64,000 nt of DNA from Lingula anatina (Eukaryota; Brachiopoda; Lingulata; Lingulida; Lingulidae), in the NCBI RefSeq assembly GCF_001039355.2, contig NW_019776135.1:71734-135733 (forward strand), read 5' to 3'. The notes beneath the pieces were generated by a model that saw only the letters and a list, made by a program, of their open reading frames with translations, was not told where the DNA came from and did no database searches. Made by a program: the position numbers and the translations under genes. This document shows, in pieces, positions 39,052 to 54,474 of this stretch; within the stretch, counting starts at the first letter, position 1; each line of letters begins with the position of its first letter.

Positions 39052-39209
39052 CTATGTGATGTACATTTCAGCCAGGAGGGCAGGGATAGGGAGATCAGCC
39101 ATGGTCTTCACCATAGACATGCGTTGTACATGAAGTAATCCTGCCTGGTGGAGGTCTTGCAGGATCTGGATAATGCTAAAGTAGCGAGGACTGTTTGGTC
39201 CATATTTGT
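39052..39209 (-). CDS. 2DBD-NR exon 9: LBD helices 10-12, AF-2 and stop
   Basis: Acceptor CTGTTTTCAG (phase 1), stop TAG at 39054-39052. Encodes KYGPNSPRYFSIIQILQDLH and ends LPIPALLAEMYIT. LLAEMY fits the AF-2 core (hydrophobic-hydrophobic-x-E-hydrophobic-hydrophobic), so coactivator binding is plausible. Confidence 0.92.
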
Positions 39210-41389
39210 CTGAAAACAGAAAAGAATATAAAATAGCACACTTAACCAAGCCTTATACTAAGTATCTAATTTTTTTTAAATGACTAAATGGCAAAAAAAA
39301 AATTAAATAAATAAGTATTAAAAAAAAAAAAAAACACTGATCTAGGAATCCTACCAGCACTCATTGCACAGAATACTTTAGGCATGTATCTCTAGACTGC
39401 ACCTGACATATAGAATGGGACTGAAATAGCAATTATCCGAGTCAAGCATGCACAAGCCTGGCATATTGGAACATGGCCCTAATGATTTGCCAGGGGAATT
39501 TATAATTCCTCACCTATCTTAGTTTAAAACTGACAAATTAGATTAGATCTAAGTGCTCAATTCCCCAAACTGGGGGCTCTGTGAGGAATGGGACACCACA
39601 TAAGTATTACAACGATGGTCAAAATGAAGACATTTATAAAATAACCAAATCATATCAAAAGCATTGACTGACCCAGTTAAAAATAAACTGCACCAAATAA
39701 TCTAGGGTTGACTTACTTGTCATGTATGCCTTGAAGGCATTGCTGACCTTGGCAGACAACTGATCAATTTTCCCTGGTTCCTTCAGCTCTAGGTCAGCTG
39801 CAACAAAAGAATACAATGGGCTACACTAAGCATACAGTCAATCAATCATTAGATTACCATACTACATTATATTTGTTTTTTTTTGGGCATGAGACCTCGA
39901 GTTACATTGAGGCAAATGACTACAAAAACACTTATAAAAACAATCATCCTACGTAGATAAGTATGCAAAATATACTTATTGATTAAGAGTGCCACTGTTA
40001 AAATCAAAGAGTCTAATTCATTGTCTAAGATAAATGGTGGGGAAAGAGAAAGCATAATTACATGTCTGGAGCAGTATAAGTGCACACAGCATCGGGTACT
40101 CTATGTCATCCATATCCATGGACTTCAGCCTCTCTCCAAAGCTGACCATGTGTTCCTGGACGTGAGCAAACGGCTGGGAGAACGCCTCCAAGATGCGCTT
40201 CTGCATGGGCACACTCAGGTTGTAGAAGTTGGGGGCTTTGGTCTGAAGGTCAAACATCTGTGACATCATGGCCAGGGACATAATGTAGTTAGTGTGACGC
40301 ACCAAACAAATCTGATCTTCCATAGGAATGGCACGAAAACCTGCAATAAAAGTAGTCTCATGAGAAATGCTGCAGTAATAACTTGTGAGGCTTTAATGAT
40401 TTTTCAATCAGCGACAATACTGTGAAGAAAGTCAACATCACACCACTTAAGTGTATATACGCATGTGTCAGCTTTTCAATTATTCCATTTCAATTTTGTA
40501 TTGACCTAACTGGTAAGTGTCTACAACTGCAAATTAAGTACTCTGTGGTAGGCATTATGTGGTATACATACAGTCTCCTAAGAAACGGGAAGATAACTTC
40601 CAATCCCATTATTACCTGGAATCTTTTTGCCGAACTTAATAAGACAATGGACATTCTTGAAGATCTCTGCAGTCGTCAGCTTCCACACCCCCTCTTTGTC
40701 TAAGGAATATGGATCCTCTGGTTCCTGGGCATCAGGGGCCTGAAAACAAGGAATGAAGACAGATGGAATAAAACCATAATAAGACTATTACATCTAATGA
40801 TTCTCATGTAACTTGTCACAATTTGGTAAATTTAAGGCAAGGAAAGACTTCCGGACTAAACAGCTATACTAAAAAGCAAGAAAGAATCCCAACAGGCTAA
40901 ATGAATTTTAGCTTCTTGATATCTTACCAAGTCTGTGGTTAACAACACAAAACAGAAACAGTTCACGACTTTTTTTCTGTACAAACAATAAGTACTGCAT
41001 TTCCTGACCTCTAGAATATGTTTCAAGTGACAAATGATTTAAACAGCAACAACAAACATACCTTTTGTTTGATAGGTAATAGATGTTTATAAGCCTCGCA
41101 GATGTCAGCAGTAAAGCTGGCCATCTCATCAGTGTAGATGCCATCATTTTCATCCTTGGGTGAGAAGCTGGAGGAGTATGCACAAGTATAGAAATCTGGC
41201 GGCTCTTGCTTCACTGTAACTTGTGGCGCCATCTGGTTGGCAGTGGGTGTCATTTGCTTCCCAACAGCTATGGCAGATGATTTACAAGGTACTGCAGAGT
41301 CACTGACACTTCTCTTAGTGCCTCCAGCACTAGGCACATATGAGGGATAAGGCTGTTTCTGCTGCTGCTGATGTTGCTGATGTTGTTGT

Positions 41390-41421
<32 letters not shown>

Positions 41422-44400
41422 CCTTTGAGGCTGTTGAAGCTGATGCTGTGGCTGTGGGAGCTGCTGGCGTTCCTGTGACAGATGCTGTTGCTGCTGTGGC
41501 ATTTGGTTATTGTATTGATAGCTGTTACTGGGCAGCACACCTGACCTACGCAGTGGTGCCTCGCTGGCTGACACAGTACGCCTCCCAGTCACTGCTGATG
41601 GTGTAGTGGTGTTATAGGTCAGGTCAGAGGGTGTTGAAGTGAATGACGAATATGAAGGCAGCTGGGGTGGGAGAGGATAGTCCAGGTAAGGGGGTAGGTC
41701 AGGGAAGTCCAGCTCGGACAAGTCAGGCTGTGACACATATTTTGGCTCCGCTTTAAGGCGCATGATGTCCTGTATGATATTATTGGCTGGCATGGAGGAC
41801 AGATCTGGGTCAGAGGAGGCAGAAGTGAGGCTGGTGGTGGTGGTCTCCTCACTGGTCACAGGTTCCTTCTTCACTTTGTCCTGTTCCTGCTGGATCTGAA
41901 GGATCTTGTGTTTGATGTAGTTGGGCTGACGGCCAATTCTGCTGCCTGGAATACAGCAGAATATCAGTTAGACAATAACAAAAGCAATATCGTACAGTGC
42001 AGTATTAACTTGAAATGGAAGAAACCTATTAAGTCTAAGACTGCGTGAGATGCAGCAAAATTGGCAATTCCCATGTCTTACATAAAACACATCACAAGGG
42101 GTGGAAAGATTAGTATTAATATGCATTTCCTGTAATATGCCAAGAGTGCAATAATGAGACGGTTCATATTGCTAGACATTTATATCTTAGATCATACGTC
42201 ACATAAGAGTGTTGGGGATGGAAAGGTTTTGAAAATACACCAAGGAATCTAAAGCTCACTATCACATTTTCCTATCACATTCATTCAACCAGTGCAACTT
42301 ATCAGCACACAGCTCCACTGACCACAAATGATGCTCTTATATCAAATCTGCTTTGATTTTTGTTGTTTTGTCAGTGGGGAATAAAATAAATGTATTAAAT
42401 GCAGGGCTTCTTTAATATGTATTCTTTAAAACATACTTCATGAATTGTGGAATAAACTTTTGATATAAAAAGAAATCTACTGTAGCTTGCACTCATGCAC
42501 AAGTCACAGAAGTTCACAGAATCTAATTCAATATAATTCACAATGTTCCTGCTGTCGTCCAGTCTTGACCACAGTGGTCCGTTCTGGACAGCCACATGGC
42601 TGCAGGGCTGCAAATGTCCCACTAAGCCCTACTCACCCTCCTCTCGTTTTATCTAAGTCTATACAAACTAATAACTTTAAATATACAAAACACAACGGGT
42701 AATGCACTCCACGAGTGTACAAGATGTATAAGAAACAGGGTTTGTATTTTTTTCTAGGTTGAATTATCCCAATGTAATTTTACTCTCCATAACTGTATTT
42801 CCTCTTTGCCTGCCCAGCCATGCTTTATTTATGGGGCCCTCTATCAAATAGGTAACAATACGGCTAAAGGAAAGATGATCACAACACATACAGACAATCA
42901 AAGTTTGCCAGTTCATTAGGATCTCATCTATGTTAAAAGCATATAGCTGTTTCTGGATTAAGCTTGATCACTAAACTTGATCACTAAATACCAATTCTCC
43001 ATGAGGCGATGACTGTGCTGCAGAGTGCATACCTGGTACACCCCTGAAAAAAACCCTAGAGACCCCCCCCTTCCCCTTTTACTCCAAATATACCAACCTG
43101 CACCAGATTTATTGTACTTTACACCTTGTTAAGTATAGATATTTATCCTGGTACAATGGCCAGCAAGGAGTATAAAGATCTTATAAATCCATCATTCCAT
43201 ATGGGAATGCACTTTCTCTTTAGGCTGCTTGCTAATATTGATGAGAAAGTATGCATGAACCTGTGCTGGCATGAGGCCAACATACAGAATTCTACTTAAA
43301 CTGGCATTTGATTTGATTCAGCACTTCCTGGTGTACTGAGCTAGACTAAAACCAAGTTAATTTTTCAGCACCAAAATAATTAATAAAAATTGACAAATAA
43401 AACCTGAAAATGCGTCATCAAAAACAGTTGCAGAGAGAACACACTTCCAAATTCTCATCAAGTGAACAAACCCAAATAGCTTTAAGGCACACATTCACCA
43501 AAAAAAAAAGAATAAAAATTATCTAGCCCCACTTGCTATAAATCTGCCTGCTCTGCATAAATGGTATGTACCAAGGCATTTTGTGGTAAATTCTGTATTT
43601 TACAGTGAAGAAAATTTTCACTTTTTCCGGTGCATTTGTACATGTTTGTTCCATTTGTCCAGATAATAGGTTTCACACCTTTAACAAATAATATCCTCTA
43701 ATCAAATTTCTCAGCAAGCAGCCCAGATCAGCCTCTGGAGGTATTCCGAGCTGTTTACGTCAAAATATAAAGCTCATAATCTGCATGTTTGTTGCAAAAG
43801 AAGTACATAATGATAGAAAAGAGTTCCAAAGCATCACAAAAGTAGTAGGAGATTTCCTGGCAAAGGCTGGAAATAGGGATTTACAGCCATTTTTAAACAC
43901 CGATTCTCTGCTGATTTCTGATTAAAACAAGTCAAATATCACTCCTACAGGGTGATTAAACCTTCAGGAGTTCACAAGTAGCATAAAACAAACCTTCCAT
44001 CTCTGTATAAATCAACATTAGAGCAGATTTGGACAATTTGGTTAATCATTCTTGGTAAAATATTCTTAACGCCATTAAAAGAAATGGTTCTTTTTTTTTT
44101 TTTTAACACAGAGAACATGTTAATGGTACCTGTGCCTGAGCTGCTCGCGTAGCTGGCTTGGACTGTATTAGCCCTGGATTAATCTGTTTTTATTCCTGTG
44201 ACTATTGTCACCTGTATCATTATTTCCAACAACATACAATTTCTATTGTTACAAACCTTCAAGAAAACAGGCTCCACACTGTGCAAAATACACTGTAAAA
44301 ATATCATGTGGAGAAACCCATGATATCAAATTTTCTCCATTTATGCCAAATCTCAGGAGTGCTTCTAGGAAATGATGATGCAATCTTGTGCCAGCCTGTA

Positions 44401-47400
44401 ACTTCACACTACCTTCAAGCTGTATTTATAGTTATTTATTCATCAATAACTCCTTATTATACAACATAGGGGTTCTTTCAAAAGCAGATAATTACACAAC
44501 AGTAAGTTGTTTGTCTCACATTTCACTTTAACAAAGTTCCACGTAGTTCTTGCTTCTCAATTTTGCCCTCTCTCTCTCATTTATTAAAAAAAATCCTTAT
44601 ACATTTAGCACTGCAAGGCAAGCAAACAACCAAGAAAAAAAAAGCTTGAGTACTTATTAACATTACCAGACTGCTAGGCAAAATACAATGACACCATAAT
44701 TTTAGTCCACAGGTGTCATGGCTTTATAAAGCACTCACCTTCTAAAGACATGCCAACATCTAGGCATTTCTTATAACGGCAGTAGCGGCATGTGTTCCTA
44801 GTAGTTTCAGTGATAGGACAATTGCCACCCTGTTCACAGTAATAATCCAATCCATTCTTTTCCTTCACACTGCGGCGGAAAAAGCCCTGCAAATTTCAAA
44901 CATGTATAATAACTTGTTTATTTTTCCTAAAAACTGCCATAATAGTCAAATACTTAGTTTATAGATAAGGTGACTGGATTAAGTGCTTTTTTGAAGAAAA
45001 AAAATGTGGAGAGAAATCAACATAACATTTATTGATTTCATGTTTACTTCTTACAGAAATTCAAAGATCTGCAGACCAAAAAGCATGGAATGGTTCTTAA
45101 GAACCCTATTTCCATGACAACCAAGGCAATGTATATCAGTTTATGTAAGCAAGCTGTTACCTTACAACCCTCACATGTCACTGCACCAAAGTGAAAGCCA
45201 GAGGCAGGGGCCTTGCACACTGAACAAGGGAACTTGGAGAAAAGCTCATGAACAGATGGTGCTTTCTGTTCCTTGGATCCTGAAATGATAAAGTTCAAGA
45301 ACATGTTCAAGGCATATACACACATAAATGCATTTTTCAAAATCAACCGGAAATGCACGAGTCCAAAAAGATGGAAAGGCATATACATGTTATTGTATTA
45401 TTAATTAAATCTACAAGGAGTATCTTTTTTACAGATCTATATTATTTTCAATATCAACTTTGCATTTGTCCATTTGATCATAATAGAAATCTGGTGAACT
45501 TATTTTAAGCATATGGTCTGGTGATGTACTGGGTCAGGTCTACAGAAGACAGTGTAACTAACACCCCATTTCCATAGATTAGATCGACCTACTTTAGATC
45601 GACCTAACTCCCTGGGGGTTCACGCTAAATAGCTATCATCCGGGCGGACACGAAAGTTAATTACCCTCTTACAGCTTGTAGTAGGCGGGAGGGACATTTA
45701 ATCGGATTATCTGGAAGTAATCTAGTGAGACTCCCCGCGGGGATAGATCGATCTAAAATCTATGGGAATAGAGCCAAAGAGTATGAGAGACACCTGGTGA
45801 TGTACTGGCTCAGGCCTACAGAAGACGGTGTAACACAGAGAGTATGAGAGGCACCTGGTGATGTACTGGGTCAGGTCTACAGAAGACAGTGTGCCACAGA
45901 GAGTATGAGAGGCACCTGGTGATGTACTGGGTCAGGTCTACAGAAGACAGTGTAACACAGAGAGTATGAGAGGCACCTGGTGATGTACTGGGTCAGGTCT
46001 ACAGAAGACAGTGTAATACAGAGAGTATGAGAGGCACCTGGTGATGTGTTGGGTCAGGTCTACAGAAGACAGTGTAACACAGAGAGTATGAGAGGCACCT
46101 GGTGATGTGCTAGGTCGGGTCTACAGAAGACAGTGTAACACAGAGAGTGTGAGAGACACCTGGTGATGTGTTGGGTCAGGTCTACAGAAGACAGTGTAAT
46201 ATAGAGAGTATGAGAGGCACCTGGTGATGAATTGGTTGGGGTCTTCAAAGGACAGTGTTATACAGAGATAGGGAACATGCTGACACATCACTTCTGAATC
46301 AGCAATTCAATGATTCAGGAAGTAATTCATTCACCTCGGCAATGCTCATGCTTCACAGATTTTCTATAGCTAAAATAATTAATTTTGAAAATATAAAAAT
46401 TTTGCAAACATTACTTGTAGTTGATGGGGAAAAAAAGAGATGGAAATTCTTAAAATACACTTGTCTCAAATAACGAGTGTGTGCATGTGCCAAACGTGTA
46501 ATTATGTATATCTTACTTCAAAAATTCCCATGTACCTTCTCTTCACTATAAACAGTTTGATCTTAAGAAGTAGGGGAACTCTTACATTACACCTGTTGCA
46601 CATTTATTCAGCCTTTTATTTTCTTATCAAGATTAATTCAAACACACTAGACACCGTATTAGGCAGAAACCATTCTGTGTTATTTAGAAGTTCCATTTTG
46701 TTCCTTTATCATATACATTCAAACAATCTTTTACCCAAAGAAATCATAACAATGTCTGCTTCAAGCGACACATGCACTGCTGAGTATGCCATAACATGTT
46801 AAGCCAAGCATAGAACTTGAAAAAGAGTCGTTTCAACTTCAGCTGCAGCATGCTAAAATAGATTGTGAAATACATTTCTACCTTATCAAATATTCACAAT
46901 ATCCATTCTATATGAATCTATTATTACACTGTTCCAACCTAGTCCCTGTGATTGCATAAAGAAATCATAATAGACATATGCTATGCTGAAGGTATGTGTA
47001 TCAATGTGACAGAAGAGTTGTGGAAATAAAAATACTTATATGGGAATACTTATGGAAAGTTATATGCGTAAAAAAAATTAACAATGCTCAGATATAAAGT
47101 AGAACTTGTTGAAAAGGAGGGGGGGTGCCTACTCCTATATGTTTTGGAACGTATTCAGAACAGCAGACTAACGAATCTGCAGATCTATCAAATATGACAA
47201 CCCACTAAAAAGCTTGTGCTTAATTTCTGACACTGAATAGATTCCCTTACACAACAAGCATTCAAGTGTGTTGGCCATATTTGATCCGTGGATCTGTCAG
47301 TCTGCTGTTTTGAATGCATTCTTGTACATATCTGGGTTTTCTACATCAGAAATGTACAAGACTAAACAGAGCATTAGGCTACTAGCGCCCCAACAACAAA

Positions 47401-50400
47401 ATTTTGTTTTTTCTAAAACCCATACCTTTGACAAGTGTGATTTTCTGATTAAATTGTATTCTCAAGTAAGCCTATATTGTACAGATTATATCATCCCTAC
47501 GCCATCCTGGTTGTAATAAAGGTTAACTTCTCTTTATTTTCCCAAGTTGAATGTGATAAACAAATTTCTCAATTAGGAACTAAGGTGAAACCACCCCTTC
47601 CACCCACATAGATCATAATCAAATCAGAAAGTTGGCAAAATGTGTAGGTGACATTGATCATTATATTAAAATGGATCTCATTAACCTTCTTCAGAAAACA
47701 TGTCTTCAAGTTAGACACTGTAGGGGAGACTTGAGATCTATCCCTATTAACTAAAGCTGTCTTCAGTCTGTTTAACTGCAAATGGCTTTGTGTTACGTGG
47801 GCAGTTTATGGCTAGTGTCTATATTGTCAATATAGCTCTTCTGAAATGAAAGAAACCAAAGAAATGAACACAGTCCTACATTTATCTCTATCACTTTCCT
47901 TTGAAGCATTGGCTTCTCATTTATAGTTGGCTTCATCTTCCATCAGTCACCAGTGATATCTCTGCCAATCCATACCTCACTACCATTAGTATTGAACCAG
48001 TGCTGTTGTAATACACATTCCCACCGACAGATATGATGTACCTAGCACTATAAAATACTAGCTGTTAGATCCAGGAAAAGACTTTTGTTGACTTGACCAA
48101 AAAAGGAAAGGAAAGGGAGTTTTTTTTCTCTCCCCCAGAAATGTGGACCTATGTGCCCCTTAGTTGACATAACTCTAGAAAAGGCTTAAAATCGACATCA
48201 AATTTTGATTCAAAGAAGACAATTTTGGGCCAAAAGATTGGTTCTTTATACCCCCCTTCCTCAAACCCCATCCTAGGTAAAAAATATTCCATTATATATA
48301 GAGTTCCTCCCACTGAATCAAAACACAACTCTCCAGTGATAGTCATCTGCTCTGGTCCACTGCAATGTCCGAGGAGGACTGACCTATTTCCTTGATGCAC
48401 TTATCTGATTGTGGACTTTTTATATGGTTGTGGAGGATGGGCTATTACCAAAGAAACTTAACTCTCATCATGAACTTCTCAGATGTTTACAATCTAAAAC
48501 TATTAGTAAATGCAGTAAGAGTTAAGAATATACATTTAACAGTTACTGGTTACAAACTTATCCTAAAAAAAACAACCAGGAATTATGTGAACTTATATTA
48601 TCAACTTTTAATTCAAGTCCAAGGTTGCTGTTTAAACAAATATTATCTTCATTTCAGGTGATAGGTCAGGCAAAAGATGCCCTGTTCCCAAACATATCAA
48701 GAGAAATTTGTTAGTGTAAACATAGAGTTCTTGTAATAGCAGGAGTTCACACTTCAGAGTTAAATTGTTAGGGTTCAAAGATGCTTATCATATTAATTAT
48801 ATAATTTTACATGAAAAACTAAAACAAATCGGGTGCATATATTCTGTTCAACAAGATAAAAATGCAAAGTCATAGTCATTATAACCTCCCAAGATAAGAC
48901 CAAGCAGAGGTTTTATTATCACCTCAGTATGATGAACTGGCTACAATTCAGAAGGGACTAACTAACCATTGCTCTCTGATGACTTTGTATGTACTCCCAT
49001 AAAAAATATGCAATTGATGAGGCTTAATACATTATTCAACGCGTGATCTTAACTTCTATCTTGAAGGTCAATTCTTTAAACTACATACTGGATTATCTGG
49101 GTTAATAAGGAGAGCATATCAAAACTTTGGCCAAATACTTAGTTAACAGAACCGTATTCAATCAAATGTATGACCAGGACCAGTGCTCTGTTCAGATCAA
49201 TGGCATGCAAACTGAGCAGTCATTTGAAAAACTAAGTAGGCAGGTACAAGATGGGAAGTACACAGAGCACAGCTGGCATCCAGTGCAGCTGATATAAAAT
49301 CTGCCTTTCCTTGCAATTGGGGATTCATATCATGATTGTAAGGCTGGGAGTTAGAAAATAAGCCTCAGGACCCATATTATATACACGAACCTCCCTTAAC
49401 CTTAACCAAGAAATGATCCAAGTGACCATCAGTTGTAAAATGGACCTAAGGGTTATTAAACACATGAATCACCCCTGACCACCACCAAGCCTGACCCAAC
49501 ACGGGAAAGGGGGAAATTATAGCTCACTTCAACCAATGTCCATCACATGAAGTACCAAGAATAAGAGTAACAAAAAAGATTTTGTGTGGGCATCAAATAC
49601 AGTGCTGTAAGAAAGATGGTCAAAGGAATATGTATTGTGCATATCACAATGTAGAGATTGTGTTACTAGATGGTCTTGGGTCATAGCCTTGTAGAAAAGA
49701 GCTATAAAGAAAGACAAAATATATAAAGGAATTTATTTCAACAATTTGGAGTGCTTCTATATTTCTACACCATTTCAAGCCAGACGAGCTCAAAATATCA
49801 GTTGCTTATAACTACCAAGTTCATTCAACATATTAGCCAACATCACAGACTATTCTCATTATTTTGGACAATATTATAGACTGTTCTCATTATTTTGGGA
49901 AATAGTTACTATAAACTGTGTTCATTATTTAAGATGATAATACAGACCATTCTCATTATTTTATAATTCACTGAGACTTGAAAACAATACAAGGCTCAGT
50001 GGTCTGTCATCTACAACTTCTTTCTAGTTGTAATACTATTTTGATAAATAGATTCTTAGATAGGAAAGCACATAAACATGCACACGCACAAGTTTAGTTC
50101 TAATGTGTAACATATATTCATCAACTCTTTGGCCTAAAAACAGTCTACAATTAGAGATTAAGAGAACAATTTAGGGTATGGGAAGTCACAAGTTACTTTA
50201 TTTCCTCACGAGATGGACAGTCAGATAGCCACTTTGATTCCCATTAAGTCATGACACAGCCTTTCATACCCGACACCACCCACTTCACCATTACTGTACA
50301 AGTAATGCACTGTCCAAACAAGCACGATTGGAACATCTGACCCAAATCATTGATAATTAGGTCAATTTGATTAGAATATTGTATGCATATGTTTACAGTA

Positions 50401-53400
50401 CGACATGTAAAAATCTTGCCTGTGCTCCAGTTATATTGACACTTTGCAAATAATTGTAAAACAGAGCTAAATGTTCTTTTCCTTTCACTTGACCACCTTC
50501 AGCAAGCTGTACATGACACACAATTCACATGCCACACTGCAAACATTTCTTTTTTTTTTTTTCTACAAAAAGAAGCAAAGCAATGACTAGAGGTCAAAGA
50601 CAAGAACCAACATTGATAGGAAATGTAGAATGTGCTGACATGGGAGAAAAAAATGTCTCAGAAAACCCTAAGCTGAAGAGTACAAATGAAGCAAACATAA
50701 TGGAAATCTTTTTTTTTCTTTTTACTGTGTAGTAAAATACAGCACTAATGAGACAGAGTACATGTCAACTGGTGATGAGCTTTTCTTTACTTCTTGTCAT
50801 GGACAAGATAATGATTTGATTTGGATATGGGTACTTAAAGATCACAATGTGTGAATATTTCTTTATTATTGCAGACTTACCCTTGGGCACCATTCCGACT
50901 GCTAAACATTTCTCATAGCGGCATCTCTGGCACTGGGTGCGAGTTGCTCTCATAATTTCACAGTTGTTATTCTTGGTACAAACATATTTATTAGATTCTC
51001 CTTGGCAACTCCTGATGAAAAATTTCTAGAAAAAAATAAAAAACAAATGACTTTATTATCAATTTTTTATAATATCTTCACTGAATAATAATAAAATCAA
51101 ACAAAACAAATTTTATTGAAGACAAAAATGCTTTTGAAATAACTTTTTAGCAGGTAGTAAACTTTGACAAGTGATTCTAAAATACTGCAAAGTTGGATTG
51201 ACCTATGTAGATTGATAGTTTCAATGGGAAAGAGCCCTTCTATGTGATTGTGTGAACAATCTTACATCTTGTTTTAAGCATGTAATTGGAAGACAAACAG
51301 TTTATTGATCTGATTTAGAATCAAAGGATTATATACCAGGGCTAATACTAAATAGTAAGATGCCCCTTAAAACATTCAATGAATACTTTGTGACTGTGAT
51401 CTACTGAATTGTCTCCATTATACTATGACTGCCTGACTAAAATATCAACTGATATATGTAGGTCAACAAATATAGCTTTTTTTTACCTAGCTGCTGCTGT
51501 AATAAACTACTGCAGAAAGGTTGTGCACATGCACAATTGGGGTTACTCTACCATGGGCAATGGCTGCCAATTGAGGAAACCAAATCAATCTGACTAATAA
51601 ATTGAACTGAGCCAATTGAATACAATAACATCAGGCACCTGCAGTTGAGAAAAGGAAAGCTAGCTGGGAATAAGTTAGTTAGTTAAGTAAAGTAACTGGA
51701 TAAATAGAGGCAATGATACCTAATCATATGTATAACATGGCAAGAATATCAGATTTACTGCAGTGAATTCCAGTTGGAACTCTTCTCTGTTTCCAAAAGC
51801 GATATGTACACTTTGCACTCCAGTTTTCTCTTTATGTACTTACATTCAAATAGGTAATAACACAATTACTTAGCAAGTGCCCTTCCACTGACAGGTGTGG
51901 GGAAGAACATAAAACCCACTACTTAGGCTAGGACTGGCAACTGGACTATAAGGCAACCTTGCAAGTAAGCCCTCAGTGAACATACAAACCAAGTCATGTT
52001 ATTAAAGATCCAGGTAAAAACCTAGCAAAATTCTAAATTATGGTTTCTGAGTTTACAAAGGATTGTTACTTTATTATCATTTCTGTTCCAGTACACCTTG
52101 TAACCTGCCTATAAAGAAATTACATGCAGGAACCAACCAACCACCCTCAATAATATGCTTATCATCATAACATATTTATACCATAAATATTATACTGGTA
52201 TTAGAAAATATGCTGGCAGCTAGTCTGTTCAAGGACATGGAGTCTTTTTCATTCCTTTAACTCAGAAATGTTACTGTCTGCTCCTCTGTTGCTTTTCTCT
52301 CTTCTTGTGCCGTGAATGCAAACAAATTGTGGCTCGTCAATAAAAAAGCTAGAGCTAATCATTTTCCTGTTAGTTATTGCCATTGAATATCGGGCGGCTT
52401 AAGATATATTCAGTGAAGTATGTGAAGCATTCACAACACTATAGAAGTAATGCCTGTAATGGAGACTTGCAATCGTGGCCCCTGCTAAGTAAAGCCTTTG
52501 AAGTATAAAAATCAATTTTCATGAGAACTAGGCCACCCAGGGAAGCATAGAGCAATGTACAAATAGCAGAATAACTAGCACATTTTGATTATAGATATGG
52601 ATAAGGCAGCACCAATTCTATATCATCATTTAGCTTATCCCTTAATGCTGTAAATCTTTAAATTATAAGAAACCTGGTGGCTTGTGAAGGTTCCTGACCC
52701 TTAGCCATCAGAATTCCATGTGTTGTTTAAATCAAATGAACTGTTGCCATGGGGATGAGGGACAGACAACTTTTTCACCTATAGCCACCATGTAAGATTA
52801 GCTTTGCCAACATGATTCAGAAATATACGAATGTTATCAATTAAGTCCAGGTAATAAATTTAAGAAATAACCTGACTAATTAGCACTAACAGACTAAATC
52901 GCCTTATCATTTTAACAAGATTAACGGAGTATTTACTGTAGCAGTATATCCCTTCATAAGAGACATTTTCTGAAACCCTTCCACACTGCAAAATCAGTAA
53001 TATTAGAGTTCGCTCAAGCATGTCATTCCACTGTTCTCTTGGCTATCCACATTGAAGACAACAACCAAAAAAATCCCTTCACAAAAGGCAAAGTTCAAAC
53101 CAAAGTATTTCAACATTAGGCCCTTCATTACTTCTGACAGAGGGGAATTGTTTCCAGTAAATCATTGAAAAGGTCAGAAGTGAGATAGAGGATCAGAGAC
53201 ATGTGCAGATATGGCACCTAAGCTTTCTTTACGTCAAAAGCCAGCCATTTTGTAGATGCGATGTTATGTAAATCATGTTGTATATGAATGCTAGTGAGTA
53301 ATCTAAAGGTCCTTTGGTGCAACTAACCAACTGAAATGAGCGAATTAGAATTTAGAGCACTGTTGACCTATTTATGGAGGTAAACATGTTATCACATTCA

Positions 53401-54426
53401 TCTTATCAGTGCTTTGTAAATCTATATTATGTACAGAATTATTGGCTTACTGAGAAAAAATTCTTCTATAAATGAAGAAAATAATAAAATAATACTAAAT
53501 CCTGTAATAACAAAAAACAGTATCATGTTCTCCATTTGGTAGGTAAAGTAATATGAACCTGTTTTGGTCAATAACAATGTATTCTCATGATTCAAAATCA
53601 ACAAGTCTGTTCTCTGTAGTACCTGAGTGAACTTTCAAACCAGCAGGACTCATGCTGTGCACCCAGCTTGTTGATTAGCTTACATCAATATGCCCAAATA
53701 GCCCAAGAATCATTTTGACTTGGTGTTAATGATAATAATGCTAATCAGAAAGTGAACCAAATCTATATCTGAAGTGCCGTGGGTCAGTCCAGGACTGTGT
53801 GGGTGGCTAGTGAGGAGAACTGTGTTTGGAAGGTCCTTGTGAACCAGGATTTGGACAGGATGTCAGGCTCTCTCAGGAGGAAGTAATACTTTTTGGACAA
53901 ATGTACAGCCTGCTTTAAAATAACTTTTCTGGCCCGTTTCTCTCCCACTCACCATCTTACAATGTCATATGTTTTTTTTTTGTTTTTTTTTAATCTGAAA
54001 AGAGATCCTTACAGATATGACAGTACAGTTATTATAAGTAAAGGCAAAGGTTAAATGGCGATTCGTGCACTGCTCTATATAATTTCATACTTATCCTTAG
54101 ACCCTCTCAACCATACATGATTTATACAGTGCTGACCTGACTGTATCTATGCACTCCTGACGAGAAGCAAGGTCTTAATTATTAATGTTTTATAACCCAT
54201 CTATTTCCATATAAATACTTCACTGCTTAATCTCATTTATACATATCTAAACACCCTCAAATCCACATATTTACTGTAGTGTAGTATATATACATGAATT
54301 CTACATTGAATGAATAGTAGAATACATTACATGTAGCATTCAATGACAGTGGAATTATGCAGGCAAGTTTACAAACATAGATAATATGCCTGTTATCTAT
54401 TTTATGAAACATTTCAGAAATTAAGA

Positions 54427-54474
<48 letters not shown>

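Larger units (their letters stand above)
45280..50880. other. 2DBD-NR intron 2 (between the two DBDs)
   Basis: 5.6 kb separating DBD1 from DBD2. It contains the 61-bp minisatellite, a family 1 MITE and a family 2 MITE (listed separately). No alternative terminal exon or LBD was recognised here. Confidence 0.6.

Noticed and set aside
41340-41606. Plus-strand open frame rich in Ala and Val over the Gln tract
   Set aside because: It is the antisense of the CAG/CAA repeat that codes poly-Gln in the nuclear receptor; it has no own signature.
45780-46258. Regular direct repeats considered as a CRISPR array
   Set aside because: The 61-base units are contiguous copies without unique spacers, and the genome is eukaryotic; it is a minisatellite.
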